Below are positions 52,464 through 61,027 of a stretch of 64,000 bases of DNA, one piece after another. Positions within the stretch are counted from its first letter, which is position 1. The number at the start of each line of letters is the position of its first letter. Position numbers and translations under genes: made by a program. Origin of the DNA: Microvirga solisilvae (GTDB taxonomy: Bacteria > Pseudomonadota > Alphaproteobacteria > Rhizobiales > Beijerinckiaceae); the NCBI RefSeq assembly GCF_022808595.1, contig NZ_JAKUCN010000006.1, positions 124,001 to 188,000 on the forward strand, in the 5' to 3' direction. The notes beneath the pieces are model-generated. The model was not told the origin of the DNA and did not search any database. It worked only from the letters and a program-made list of their open reading frames with translations.

Positions 52464-53060
52464 TTACTGCTGCTGTGGGGCAGGACCTGTTCCGCCCTGA
52501 CCCATCATGCCGTGCTGGCGCATCTCGGCCCGGCGGCCATGATGACCGTGACGTCCGCCACGTTCACGCCAGCCCATGCCATCATTCATGGCCTGACGCA
52601 TGAGGCGCGGAGCGACGCGCTTCTGGTCTTCGTTGAACGTGTTCCAGAGCGGACGCAGAGCCGTTGCGATGGCTGCAGAAGTCTGAGCGCGCTCGGTCTG
52701 CATGGTGCTGCGCTGTTCGAAACGCTGCATGAAGTCCTGCGAACGGCGCTGCTCGCGGTTCTCGCGGAACTGAGTCATGCGCGTATAGCGCTGATTGGCG
52801 GCGTTGCGGATGGCGGTTTCCACCGGCCCCCAAAGCCTTTCCTGATCGCCCGAGAGCTTCAGGCCGGCCTTGATGCCTGCAATGCGAGCATCGACGAAGC
52901 GGTTGAAGTCATCCTGCGACATGCGAGGGCGGGGCTGTTGCTGATCCTGCGCGGCCGGAGGCGTGGTGGGGGCGGGAGCCTGGGCCTGAGCGAAGGCATA
53001 GGTGCCGATTCCGACCATCATGGCTGCCGCAGTCGCGAGGGTGGCAATCTTTTTCTTCAT
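52464..53060 (-). CDS. Periplasmic Spy/CpxP-like (LTXXQ) protein
   Basis: This protein has 198 residues from ATG 53060, with strong GGAGGA 9 nt upstream. The signal peptide (MKKKIATLATAAAMMVGIGT, then YAFA) is followed by a Pro/Gln-rich stretch and a helical domain rich in Arg/Gln (RFVDARIAGIKAGLKLSGDQ, LWGPVE, and MRQAMNDG), ending in a His/Gly-rich tail (GGRHGHHGRRAEM). The spacing LKLSGDQ...LW fits the LTXXQ/Spy family of periplasmic chaperone or stress proteins. The His-rich tail may bind metal (inference). Confidence 0.75.
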   Translation of the reverse strand: MKKKIATLATAAAMMVGIGTYAFAQAQAPAPTTPPAAQDQQQPRPRMSQDDFNRFVDARIAGIKAGLKLSGDQERLWGPVETAIRNAANQRYTRMTQFRENREQRRSQDFMQRFEQRSTMQTERAQTSAAIATALRPLWNTFNEDQKRVAPRLMRQAMNDGMGWRERGGRHGHHGRRAEMRQHGMMGQGGTGPAPQQQ

Positions 53061-53196
53061 ACGGGTATCCTCCTTGAACACCGATGATGAGAGATTGCTC
53101 CCATCCTGCTCTCGGCCGGATGACTGCCGCATGAACTTTTCGTCATGTGGGATTAAAGGGCGTTAACTCACGGCTATTCCGCCAAAAACACGCCAC

Positions 53197-53294
53197 TCTC
53201 ATCCTGAGGGGGCCTGCAAGGCCGTCTCGAAGGATGTTTCAGCATGCTCTGGATCCTCCTTCGAGACGCCGCTTCGCGGCTCCTCAGGATGAGG
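53197..53294. repeat. Type-C long inverted intergenic repeat
   Basis: CTCATCCTGAGG (about 53198) pairs with CCTCAGGATGAG (about 53282), and an inner CGTCTCGAAGGAT pairs with ATCCTCCTTCGAGACG, forming a cruciform-capable element of about 98 bp. This sequence type is frequent in Hyphomicrobiales intergenic DNA. No coding capacity. Confidence 0.7.
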
Positions 53295-53342
53295 TCGGAG
53301 GGAGCAAAATCAGGGGGCCCACATAATCCACTGTGGCGAGAG

Positions 53343-53897
53343 CTAGCCCAGGCGTTTCAGGAACCCTGCAAAACGCATGAGACCTTCCGGCCAGGGACCG
53401 TGGCCGCTTTCCGTGTTCAGGTGCCCGGCATCACCGGCATCGACGATGGCGGAGCCCCAGGAATACGCGATGTCCTCGGCCTTCTCATAAGCGCAATGCG
53501 GGTCCGTGCGGCTGGCGACGAGAACCGAAGGGAAGGGCAGAGGATCGCGCGGGATCGGCGCGAAGGCGCGGTCGATGGCGGGGATGAAGTCGGGCTGCTC
53601 CACATCGGGCATGCTGACCAGGAAGGCGCCCCGCACCTTGTCCTTAGAGAGCAATGGCGCGGCATGGACGATGGCGAGGACGCCGAGGCTGTGCCCAACC
53701 AGCACGACAGGCTTCTTGGCGCGCTTCACGTCCTCGGCGATGCGCGCGATCCAGGCATCCTTGTTAGGCGCGTCCCAGTTTTCCTGCTCGACCCGCCAGG
53801 CTGTCGAGAGCTGGCGCTCCCAACGGCTCTGCCAATGGTCGGGGCCCGAATTCGTGTAGCCGGGAACGATGAGGATGTCGCAATCGGAGGTTTTCAT
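53343..53897 (-). CDS. RBBP9/YdeN-family serine hydrolase
   Basis: This 184-residue small alpha/beta hydrolase has N-terminal ILIVPGYTNSGPDHWQSRWE, nucleophile S70 in VLVGHSLG, acid in SRTDPHC and catalytic His in AGHLNTESGHGPWPEG, the typical YdeN/RBBP9 ending. The natural substrate is unknown. Start ATG at 53897. Confidence 0.88.
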   Translation of the reverse strand: MKTSDCDILIVPGYTNSGPDHWQSRWERQLSTAWRVEQENWDAPNKDAWIARIAEDVKRAKKPVVLVGHSLGVLAIVHAAPLLSKDKVRGAFLVSMPDVEQPDFIPAIDRAFAPIPRDPLPFPSVLVASRTDPHCAYEKAEDIAYSWGSAIVDAGDAGHLNTESGHGPWPEGLMRFAGFLKRLG

Positions 53898-54062
53898 GAT
53901 CCGGAGGTAGCTGTCCGGAGGGGTATCTTCAAGCGTCCCGCCTCAATTCGATCCGTTCCGGCTGGTGCAACCGCACAGCTTTCTGTATTGCAAATGAACA
54001 ACGTTGCACGATGACCGCTTTCCTGAGCAGGGCTGCTTGGTTTCAAAGTGAGAGCTGCAGGG

Positions 54063-56075
54063 ATGCTGCCCCGACTTATTCCTTCGCTGATCCTTGGACT
54101 GCTTCTGTTGATAGGGTCTCCGGTCTCTCAGGCCGCTGAGCCCTTGCTTCCTCGGAAGGGGCAGGTGCTGGTCGACGTCCAAGACCCGACCCTGCTGTCC
54201 GTAATCGAGCGCAGAGACTTTCGCTTCGGCCACGTGCTGGACAAGCCCGAGGCCTGGACGACGGAAGGCCTGTCCGACCTGAGCCCTGCCTTCCAGGCGA
54301 TGCGCGGACATCTGTCCCGCGATGTCGAGGCCCTGCAAGCCGAGATGAAGGCGAATGGCCGGGAGCTGCACCGGGATGTGCGGTGGAATGCAGGCCGGGT
54401 GCTCAATCTCGATTGGCTGCGCTCGCCTTATGCGCAGTTCCGGCTCGTGGGCATCGTCAATCGTCAGGACAGGCAGGACTTCGCCGAGGTCACGAGACCC
54501 CAGGAGAGCTGCGGCGAGGTGCGCCTCATCTATCGTCTGAGCTATCGCATGAGGGCTGGCTGGCTCTCGCGAATAGCCGGTGCTGCCACGCCCTCGGCCT
54601 CACGCATGCCGTTCAATTTGAACGTCGTATACGAGCGTCCGCGCTCCGCATTCCAGAGCTGTGCGCAAGCCGCGAGAGTCGCTGTGCCGGAACGCGATTT
54701 CACGCGCAACGAAGAGTTTTTGGACTGGCTGATGGCGGGCCTGCTCGACCGAAAGCGCTTGCGCCTCAAGCAGATCGAAGTGAATGCGCAAGTCGTGCGT
54801 CTTCCTTCCGAAATGGAGACGGAGCTTGGAGGGCAGGCGATCTATCTCATGCGGATCTTCAAGCCTGTCGTCACCGACGGCAAGCTTGATCTCGTTCCTC
54901 ATACACTCGAAAACACGCCAGATCTCGAGCGCATCAAGCAGGACGATGCCCTGCGCAAGGAGCTGATTGCGTATATCAAGGCGAACATTCCGGCGATCGA
55001 TCTCGGCGTCTATCAGATCCCGGAGAAATTCCTCGCAACGAAGGCACTGAGCTACTCGACCTTCGGCAGCGCGCGCATCGCCAATCAACCGTTCTCGGAC
55101 CTGCTCACTCCCAGCGAGCTCGGGCGCTTGCCGCTGCAACGGACAAGGCTCGTCCGCTCGGCAGAAGGCGTGCTTGCACGTCTCGACAACGGAAGCTGCA
55201 CGGGCTGCCATCAATCGGGTGCGACGGCGGGATTCCATTTCTTCGGTCTCGATGATGACCGGGCCTTGCAGCACAACCGCGTCAAGCAGGGAACGTCGCC
55301 GCATTACTTCGCGGAGACGAAGCGTAGGGAGGCCTATATCGCGGCCTTGTCTTCGGGGCGTGAGCCAAACCGCTTCCGCCCTCTCTCCGCAGCGCCGAGC
55401 GCCAATTGGACGAGGGGCGAGCCTTCCTATCAACCGGCTAACCTCGCGAATGCGTGCATCGTCTCATCCTCCGCGTCTCATTTGGGCTCGCCCTGGAACT
55501 GTCGGGGAGGCACGGTCTGCGCGTCGATTGCGGAGAACGACCGCATGGCGGTGGAGTTCGGGCAATGCGTGCCGGAGCGGCGCATCAATATCAGCGCAGG
55601 GCTCGCCTGCTTGTCGGGGCGGATCAAGAATGCGCAGAAGCCCTACAACGACGGTCTCTCGATAAGCCAGGATCGCGGTGCAAGTGGGGGGCTCGCTTCG
55701 ACGAAGCATCTTTGCCTGGAGCCTCGCCTCGGTGTTCCGGGCGGTTTGAACTACAGGCGCTGCTCGCCTCACGATCTTCTCTTCGACCGTTTCAAGAACG
55801 GCGCTGTGCCGGACGAAATCTGCGGCATGGGTGGAGGAGCCGCTTTCGATCAATGCGCCGCCACGGGCGATTTCACATCCTGCCTCGATGAAAGCATCGT
55901 GCGGCAGAACCGGCAGGTCTGTGGAAAGGATCGCTACTGCCGCGAGGATTACGCCTGTCAGGCACTGCCGGACAATCTGCCGGATTCATCGGAGATCAGG
56001 AAGGATTGGGGCTATTGCTCGCCAACTTACTTCCTGTTCCAGATGCGTTTGGATGGACATCCCGATCCGGTCTGA
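54063..56075 (+). CDS. Large secreted hypothetical protein with one CxxCH motif
   Basis: This protein has 670 residues from ATG 54063 (GTG 54048 is an alternative). Signal peptide MLPRLIPSLILGLLLLIGSP. The region around RDVRWNAGRVLNLDWLRS and YAQFRLVGIVNRQDR, and later LPFNLNVVYE-like MPFNLNVVYERPRS, looks like a conserved but unnamed domain. CTGCH in GSCTGCHQSG (around residue 383) is a c-type heme-binding motif. The last 200 residues hold many cysteines. No cytochrome neighbours are present. Function unknown; it could be a periplasmic mono-heme protein or a metal-binding mimic. Confidence 0.7.
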   Translation: MLPRLIPSLILGLLLLIGSPVSQAAEPLLPRKGQVLVDVQDPTLLSVIERRDFRFGHVLDKPEAWTTEGLSDLSPAFQAMRGHLSRDVEALQAEMKANGRELHRDVRWNAGRVLNLDWLRSPYAQFRLVGIVNRQDRQDFAEVTRPQESCGEVRLIYRLSYRMRAGWLSRIAGAATPSASRMPFNLNVVYERPRSAFQSCAQAARVAVPERDFTRNEEFLDWLMAGLLDRKRLRLKQIEVNAQVVRLPSEMETELGGQAIYLMRIFKPVVTDGKLDLVPHTLENTPDLERIKQDDALRKELIAYIKANIPAIDLGVYQIPEKFLATKALSYSTFGSARIANQPFSDLLTPSELGRLPLQRTRLVRSAEGVLARLDNGSCTGCHQSGATAGFHFFGLDDDRALQHNRVKQGTSPHYFAETKRREAYIAALSSGREPNRFRPLSAAPSANWTRGEPSYQPANLANACIVSSSASHLGSPWNCRGGTVCASIAENDRMAVEFGQCVPERRINISAGLACLSGRIKNAQKPYNDGLSISQDRGASGGLASTKHLCLEPRLGVPGGLNYRRCSPHDLLFDRFKNGAVPDEICGMGGGAAFDQCAATGDFTSCLDESIVRQNRQVCGKDRYCREDYACQALPDNLPDSSEIRKDWGYCSPTYFLFQMRLDGHPDPV

Positions 56076-56079
56076 CCGA

Positions 56080-57330
56080 TCAGGCGCTGCGCTTGAACTC
56101 CAATGTCTCGGCCTGCTTCAATGCTGCTTCGCGCTCGGCGATATAGTCGCGGGTCAAAGGCACCACGTCGTTGCGCTTGGCGAGCTGGAGCTGGAACACC
56201 ACCGCATCCTGCCAGCGGAAGGCGGATTCCGACATGGCGAGGTAGCATTCCCACATCCGGCAGAAGCGCTCGTCATAGAGCTTGAGCACTTCCTCACGCT
56301 GGGCCAGGAAGCGCTCGCGCCAGGCCTTGAGCGTGTAGGCGTAATGCAGGCGCAGGATTTCGATATCCGTCACTACCAAGCCTGCGCGTTCGATGGCAGG
56401 CATTATCTCGGACAAAACCGGAAGATGCCCGCCGGGGAAGATGTAACGGGCAATCCAGGCATTGACCGGATAGGGCGTGCCTGATCGCCCAATGGTGTGC
56501 AGGAGCATCACGCCATCGTCCTTGAGAAGACGATGTGAGGTCTGAAAATACTCGTCGTAGGACGCCAAGCCTACATGCTCGAACATGCCCACCGACACGA
56601 TGCGGTCGAAGCTGCCGGTCGTGGCGCGATAATCTTCGAGCTCGAATTTCACGCGCTCATTCAGCCCCGCGGTTGCAGCCCGCTTGCGGGATACTTCGAG
56701 CTGTTCTTCCGACAGGGTCACGCCCTTCACGGAGCCTGCGCCCGCCGCTTGCGCCAGATAAAGCCCCATGCCGCCCCAGCCGGAGCCGATGTCGAGAACG
56801 CTGTGGCCGCGATCCACCATGAGCTTTGCCGCGATGTGCCGTTTCTTGGCGGCCTGCGCCTCTTCAAGTGTCGCGTCGGGATGATCGAAATAGGCGCAGG
56901 AATATTGCTTGTCGCTGTCGAGGAAGAGCGAATAGAGCCGCCCGTCGAGATCGTAATGGTGAGCCACGTTCTGCTTCGAGCGATTGGCATCGTTCTCGCC
57001 GCGCTTGGTCAGCCAATTGCGGATCTTGCGCAGGCGATGGAGGGGAAGCTCGTTGAGTTCGCCGCGCGTGTCCTGCAGCAGAAGCTGAAACAGGCCGAGG
57101 ATGTCACCCTTCTCGATCACGAGCCTGCCATCCGTGAACAGCTCGCCGAGCTTCAGTTCGGGGTGGAGGCAAAGGGCCGTCTGGGCCGCCGTGTCCGTGA
57201 ACCGGATCGCGACTTCCGGGAGCCCGCCATCGCCGAAGGTGAGGGTCTGGCCCTTGGCGGTCTTCATCGTGAGGGTGCCCCGCTTCACGGCGCGCGTGAA
57301 GGCGGCGGCGAGGATCTTCTCTGACAGCAT
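56080..57330 (-). CDS. cfa: Cyclopropane-fatty-acyl-phospholipid synthase
   Basis: This 416-residue protein has the SAM-binding motif VLDIGSGWGGMGLYLA, FDRIVSVGMFEHVG and HTIGRSGTPYPVNAWIARYIFPGG, with bicarbonate/active-site region residues conserved. The N-terminal domain (LKLGELFTDGRLVIEKGDI) is typical. It methylenates unsaturated acyl chains of membrane phospholipids. The start is ambiguous: ATG 57330 or TTG 57336; a G-rich stretch that could act as ribosome-binding site lies in the stem of the purB terminator hairpin just upstream. Confidence 0.93.
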   Translation of the reverse strand: MLSEKILAAAFTRAVKRGTLTMKTAKGQTLTFGDGGLPEVAIRFTDTAAQTALCLHPELKLGELFTDGRLVIEKGDILGLFQLLLQDTRGELNELPLHRLRKIRNWLTKRGENDANRSKQNVAHHYDLDGRLYSLFLDSDKQYSCAYFDHPDATLEEAQAAKKRHIAAKLMVDRGHSVLDIGSGWGGMGLYLAQAAGAGSVKGVTLSEEQLEVSRKRAATAGLNERVKFELEDYRATTGSFDRIVSVGMFEHVGLASYDEYFQTSHRLLKDDGVMLLHTIGRSGTPYPVNAWIARYIFPGGHLPVLSEIMPAIERAGLVVTDIEILRLHYAYTLKAWRERFLAQREEVLKLYDERFCRMWECYLAMSESAFRWQDAVVFQLQLAKRNDVVPLTRDYIAEREAALKQAETLEFKRSA

Positions 57331-57334
57331 GGAC

Positions 57335-57373
57335 AAAAATCCCCGTGCCGTTGATCTCCGGCACAGGGATTTT
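57335..57373 (-). terminator. Terminator of purB abutting the cfa start
   Basis: A 15-bp stem with one mismatch, left arm 57336-57350, right arm 57359-57373, loop of 8, is followed by a five-T run on the minus strand. It ends only about 5 nt before the cfa ATG at 57330. Confidence 0.75.
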
Positions 57374-57404
57374 GGGCGCTAGGCAAAAATGTCCAGTCTA
57401 GGAG

Positions 57405-58718
57405 CTATGCTCCTGCGGAACCGAAGACCCGCGTGAAGATCGTATCCACATGCTTGAAGTGGTAGCCGAGGTCGAAGCAGACCTCGATTTCCTCCGGCTT
57501 CAGGTACTTCGCCACATCGGCATCGTTCTTGAGTAGTGTGAGGAAGTCGCCTTCGCCGCGCCAGACCGGCATGGCGTTGCGCTGGACCAGGCGATAGGCG
57601 TCCTCGCGGGAGGCGCCCTTCTGGGTCAGCGCCAACAGAACGCGCTGCGAGTGAACGAGGCCGCCGAGGCGGTCCAGGTTCTTCTGCATGTTCTCAGGAT
57701 AGACCACGAGCTTGTCGATGACATTCGTGAGGCGCGCCAGCGCGAAGTCGAGGGTCACGGTGGCGTCCGGGCCGATCATGCGCTCGACGGAGGAGTGGGA
57801 GATATCCCGCTCGTGCCACAGGGCCACGTTCTCCATGGCGGGCATGGCATAAGCGCGGACCATGCGGGCGAGGCCGGTGAGGTTTTCGGTCAGAACCGGG
57901 TTGCGCTTGTGCGGCATGGCCGAGGAGCCCTTCTGGCCCGCCGAGAAGAATTCTTCCGCCTCCAGCACTTCGCTGCGCTGCAGGTGGCGCACTTCCGTCG
58001 CCAGGCGCTCGATGGAGGAGGCGATGACGCCGAGCGTCGCGAAATACATGGCGTGGCGGTCGCGGGGGATGACCTGCGTCGAGACGGGCTCGACCTGGAG
58101 GCCCATCTGCTCGGCCACGTATTCTTCCACGCTCGGGTCGATATTGGCGAAGGTACCGACCGCGCCGGAGATCGCGCAGGTGGAAATCTCACGCTGGGCT
58201 TCGATGAGGCGGATCTTGCAGCGCTCGAACTCGGCATAGGCCTGGGCAAGCTTGAGGCCAAAGGTGGTGGGCTCAGCATGGATGCCGTGCGAGCGGCCGA
58301 TGGTCGGCGTCATCTTGTGCTCGATGGCGCGGCGCTTGATGGCGGCGAGCAGCTCGTCCATGTCGCGCAGCAGGATGTCCGTGGCGCGGGCGAGCTGGAC
58401 GTTGAAGGTGGTGTCGAGCACGTCCGAGGAGGTCATACCCTGGTGGACGAAGCGGGCCTCTGGGCCGACGATCTCGGCCAGATGCGTGAGGAAGGCGATG
58501 ACGTCGTGCTTGACCTCGCGCTCGATGGAATCGATGCGCTCCACGTCGAAGGTCGCCTTGGAACCCTTCTCCCAGACGATCTCGGCGGCTTCCTTCGGCA
58601 CGACGCCGAGATTGGCCAGCGCCGTCGTGGCGTGAGCCTCGATCTCGAACCAGATGCGGAACTTGGTTTCCGGCGACCAGATGGCCACCATCTCGGGACG
58701 GCTGTAACGAGGGATCAT
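57405..58718 (-). CDS. purB: Adenylosuccinate lyase
   Basis: This 437-residue fumarase/aspartase-superfamily enzyme has the signature [10 protein letters not shown], catalytic region TSSDVLDT and N-terminal [17 protein letters not shown]. It acts twice in purine synthesis (SAICAR to AICAR, adenylosuccinate to AMP). GGAAGTG precedes the ATG. It is followed by a hairpin terminator and the cfa gene. Confidence 0.96.
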   Translation of the reverse strand: MIPRYSRPEMVAIWSPETKFRIWFEIEAHATTALANLGVVPKEAAEIVWEKGSKATFDVERIDSIEREVKHDVIAFLTHLAEIVGPEARFVHQGMTSSDVLDTTFNVQLARATDILLRDMDELLAAIKRRAIEHKMTPTIGRSHGIHAEPTTFGLKLAQAYAEFERCKIRLIEAQREISTCAISGAVGTFANIDPSVEEYVAEQMGLQVEPVSTQVIPRDRHAMYFATLGVIASSIERLATEVRHLQRSEVLEAEEFFSAGQKGSSAMPHKRNPVLTENLTGLARMVRAYAMPAMENVALWHERDISHSSVERMIGPDATVTLDFALARLTNVIDKLVVYPENMQKNLDRLGGLVHSQRVLLALTQKGASREDAYRLVQRNAMPVWRGEGDFLTLLKNDADVAKYLKPEEIEVCFDLGYHFKHVDTIFTRVFGSAGA

Positions 58719-58777
58719 CGCTTTTCACTTCCACGCGGGGGATATGCCCCGCGCGGTAGCACGATAGCCCGTCGATC

Positions 58778-59449
58778 TCAACGCGCCTTCTCGGCAGCCT
58801 CGCGAATGGCCGCCATGTTCGCAGCGTAAGCGGCGGGGCCGCCCTTGAAGGTCGCGGAGCCGGCGACCAGCACGTTGGCGCCCGCTTCGGCCACGAGAGG
58901 GGCCGTTTCGGCGGTCACGCCGCCATCGATCTCGATGTCGATGTCGCGGTCGCCCACCATCTCCTTGATCCGCCGCAGCTTGGGGCAGACCGAGGGGATG
59001 AAGGCCTGTCCACCGAAGCCGGGATTGACCGTCATCAGAAGGATCAGGTCCACATCGTCCAGGACCGGCTCGATGGAAGCCTCATGGGTGCCCGGATTGA
59101 GCACGATGCCTGCTTTCTTGCCGAGCTTGCGGATGGTCTGGAGCGAGCGGTGCAGGTGAGGGCCTGCTTCCGCATGGATGCTGATGATATCCGCGCCCGC
59201 CTTGGCGAAGGCTTCGAGATAGGGATCCACCGGGGCGATCATCAGATGCACGTCGAAGATCTTCTTCGTGTGCGGGCGGATCGCCTTCACGATGTCCGGG
59301 CCCATGGTGATGTTGGGCACGAAATGGCCGTCCATCACGTCGATATGGATCCAGTCAGCGCCGGCGGCGTCGACGGCGCGGATTTCCTCGCCGAGCTTGG
59401 AGAAGTCGGAAGCGAGAATGGAGGGGGCGATGAGCAGGGGGCGTGTCAT
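58778..59449 (-). CDS. rpe: Ribulose-phosphate 3-epimerase
   Basis: This protein has 223 residues from ATG 59449 (the longer frame to 59512 adds an unsupported extension). TIM-barrel motifs are [45 protein letters not shown] and EIDGGV, the metal and acid/base residues of the enzyme. It interconverts ribulose-5-phosphate and xylulose-5-phosphate in the pentose phosphate and Calvin cycles. It lies 59 bp upstream of purB, same direction, possibly in one transcript. Confidence 0.96.
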   Translation of the reverse strand: MTRPLLIAPSILASDFSKLGEEIRAVDAAGADWIHIDVMDGHFVPNITMGPDIVKAIRPHTKKIFDVHLMIAPVDPYLEAFAKAGADIISIHAEAGPHLHRSLQTIRKLGKKAGIVLNPGTHEASIEPVLDDVDLILLMTVNPGFGGQAFIPSVCPKLRRIKEMVGDRDIDIEIDGGVTAETAPLVAEAGANVLVAGSATFKGGPAAYAANMAAIREAAEKAR

Positions 59450-59655
59450 GAAAAGGGCCGGTAGCACGGGCTTGCCGTGGCGGCAACGGTCCTTTGCGCC
59501 GCGATGAACCATTCTAAGACCACTTGGTTGGGGAGAGGCGTTTTGGTCGCGCGAAAGACATGGACGGCCCCAACGGAACGGGAGTAAGACTCGCTCTGAA
59601 AAAGGGGCAGGGCCCGCTCTCTCCGGGGAGCAACAAGAACACAGGGCAGGATTTC

Positions 59656-60900
59656 ATGCGTAAGGATGTGATTGTTCTCGGCGCCGGCATCGTCGGTGTG
59701 TCGATTGCCGTGCATTTGCAGAAGCGCGGCCGTTCGGTTCTCCTGATCGACAAGCGCAAGCCCGGCGAGGAAACCTCGTTCGGCAATGCGGGCCTGATCC
59801 AGCGCGAAGGCGTCTATCCTTATGGCTTCCCGCACGATTTCGGCGCTCTTCTGCGTTACGCCCTGAACAACACCATCGACGCCCATTACCATTGGTCCGC
59901 GATCCCGAAGCTGGCGCCGTTCCTGTGGCAGTACTGGATGCATTCCCGTCCGGCCCAGCACAAGGCGATCGCGCGGATGTATGCGCCGCTGATCGAGAAC
60001 TCGGTGACTGAGCATATGGCTCTGGCCGAGGAATCAGGTTCCACGGGCCTGATCCGTCCGACCGGCTGGCTGAAGGTGTTCCGAGACGAGAAGACCCGCG
60101 ACGCGCAGTTCCGCGATGCCGAGGCCGTGAAGCGCGATTTCGGCGTGAATTTCAACGCCCTCGACACCAAGGGCGTGGCCGAGAGCGAGCCCCATCTGAA
60201 GGTGGAGACCAAGGGTGGTATCCATTGGACCGATCCTGCCTCCGTATCCGATCCGCACCTGCTCACCATGGGCTATGTGGGCCTGTTCGAGCGCCTCGGC
60301 GGTGAACTGGCGGCTGGCGATGCCAAGACGCTTGAGGAAACCTCCACCGGCTGGCGCGTGCAGACCGAGAACGGCCCGGTCGAGGCCCGCGAAGTCGTCG
60401 TGGCGCTCGGCCCCTGGGCCGACGTCGTCACGAAACGCTTGGGCTACAACCTGCCGCTCGCGGTCAAGCGCGGTTACCACATGCACTACAAGCCGGAAGG
60501 CAATGCAGTGCTCAATAAGCCGACCCTCGATTTCGACCGCGGCTACTTCCTGGCTCCCATGTCCAAGGGCATCCGCCTGACCACGGGCGCGGAATTCGCC
60601 AATCGCGATGCGCCCAGGAGCCCGGTCCAGCTCCAGCGGGCCGAGCCCATCGCCAAGGATTTCTTCCCCCTCGGCGAGCGGGTCGATCCTCATCCCTGGA
60701 TGGGCATGCGCCCCTGCACGCCGGACATGATGCCGATCATCGGCAAGGCTCCACGCCACAAGAACCTGTGGTTTGGCTTCGGCCACGCCCATCACGGCCT
60801 GACCCTCGGTCCCGTGACCGGACGCTTGCTCGCTGAGATGATCACGGGCGAGCAGCACACCGTGGTCGATCCGAAGCCTTATCGGGTGGAACGCTTCTAA
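59656..60900 (+). CDS. FAD-dependent amino-acid oxidoreductase (DadA-like)
   Basis: This protein has 414 residues from ATG 59656, with GGCAGG about 6 nt upstream; the frame to 59524 adds an unsupported segment. FAD-binding Rossmann motif GAGIVGVS (9-16), then FGNAGLIQ, GGIHWTDPASVSDPH and the C-terminal GHAHHGLTLGPVTGRLLAEM are typical of DadA-like D-amino-acid dehydrogenases. The exact substrate is not determined. It lies 127 bp upstream of a LuxR-like gene, with murI and DgcA-like genes elsewhere in the window also in D-amino-acid metabolism (possibly coincidental). Confidence 0.87.
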   Translation: MRKDVIVLGAGIVGVSIAVHLQKRGRSVLLIDKRKPGEETSFGNAGLIQREGVYPYGFPHDFGALLRYALNNTIDAHYHWSAIPKLAPFLWQYWMHSRPAQHKAIARMYAPLIENSVTEHMALAEESGSTGLIRPTGWLKVFRDEKTRDAQFRDAEAVKRDFGVNFNALDTKGVAESEPHLKVETKGGIHWTDPASVSDPHLLTMGYVGLFERLGGELAAGDAKTLEETSTGWRVQTENGPVEAREVVVALGPWADVVTKRLGYNLPLAVKRGYHMHYKPEGNAVLNKPTLDFDRGYFLAPMSKGIRLTTGAEFANRDAPRSPVQLQRAEPIAKDFFPLGERVDPHPWMGMRPCTPDMMPIIGKAPRHKNLWFGFGHAHHGLTLGPVTGRLLAEMITGEQHTVVDPKPYRVERF

Positions 60901-60985
60901 GACGGTCCCTCCCAACGGTTCCAGAGCACACTTCACAAGACAGCTATCCTATTCGTTTGGAGGGGAAGCTGCTTGAATGAAGAGG

Positions 60986-60991
60986 TATAAT
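60986..60991 (+). promoter_or_regulatory. Perfect -10 element (TATAAT) with no matching -35
   Basis: TATAAT is located 37 bp upstream of the LuxR-like start. The expected -35 position (about 60963-60968) reads GGGAAG, so an activator or other sigma factor may be required. Confidence 0.35.
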
Positions 60992-61027
60992 GTTTATGAT
61001 CTACCCTAATATTAAGGGGTGGCATCA

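Noticed and set aside
53154-53168. CtrA-like TTAA...TTAA upstream of the Spy-like gene
   Set aside because: Spacing between the TTAA halves is six bases, not the seven required by the CtrA consensus.
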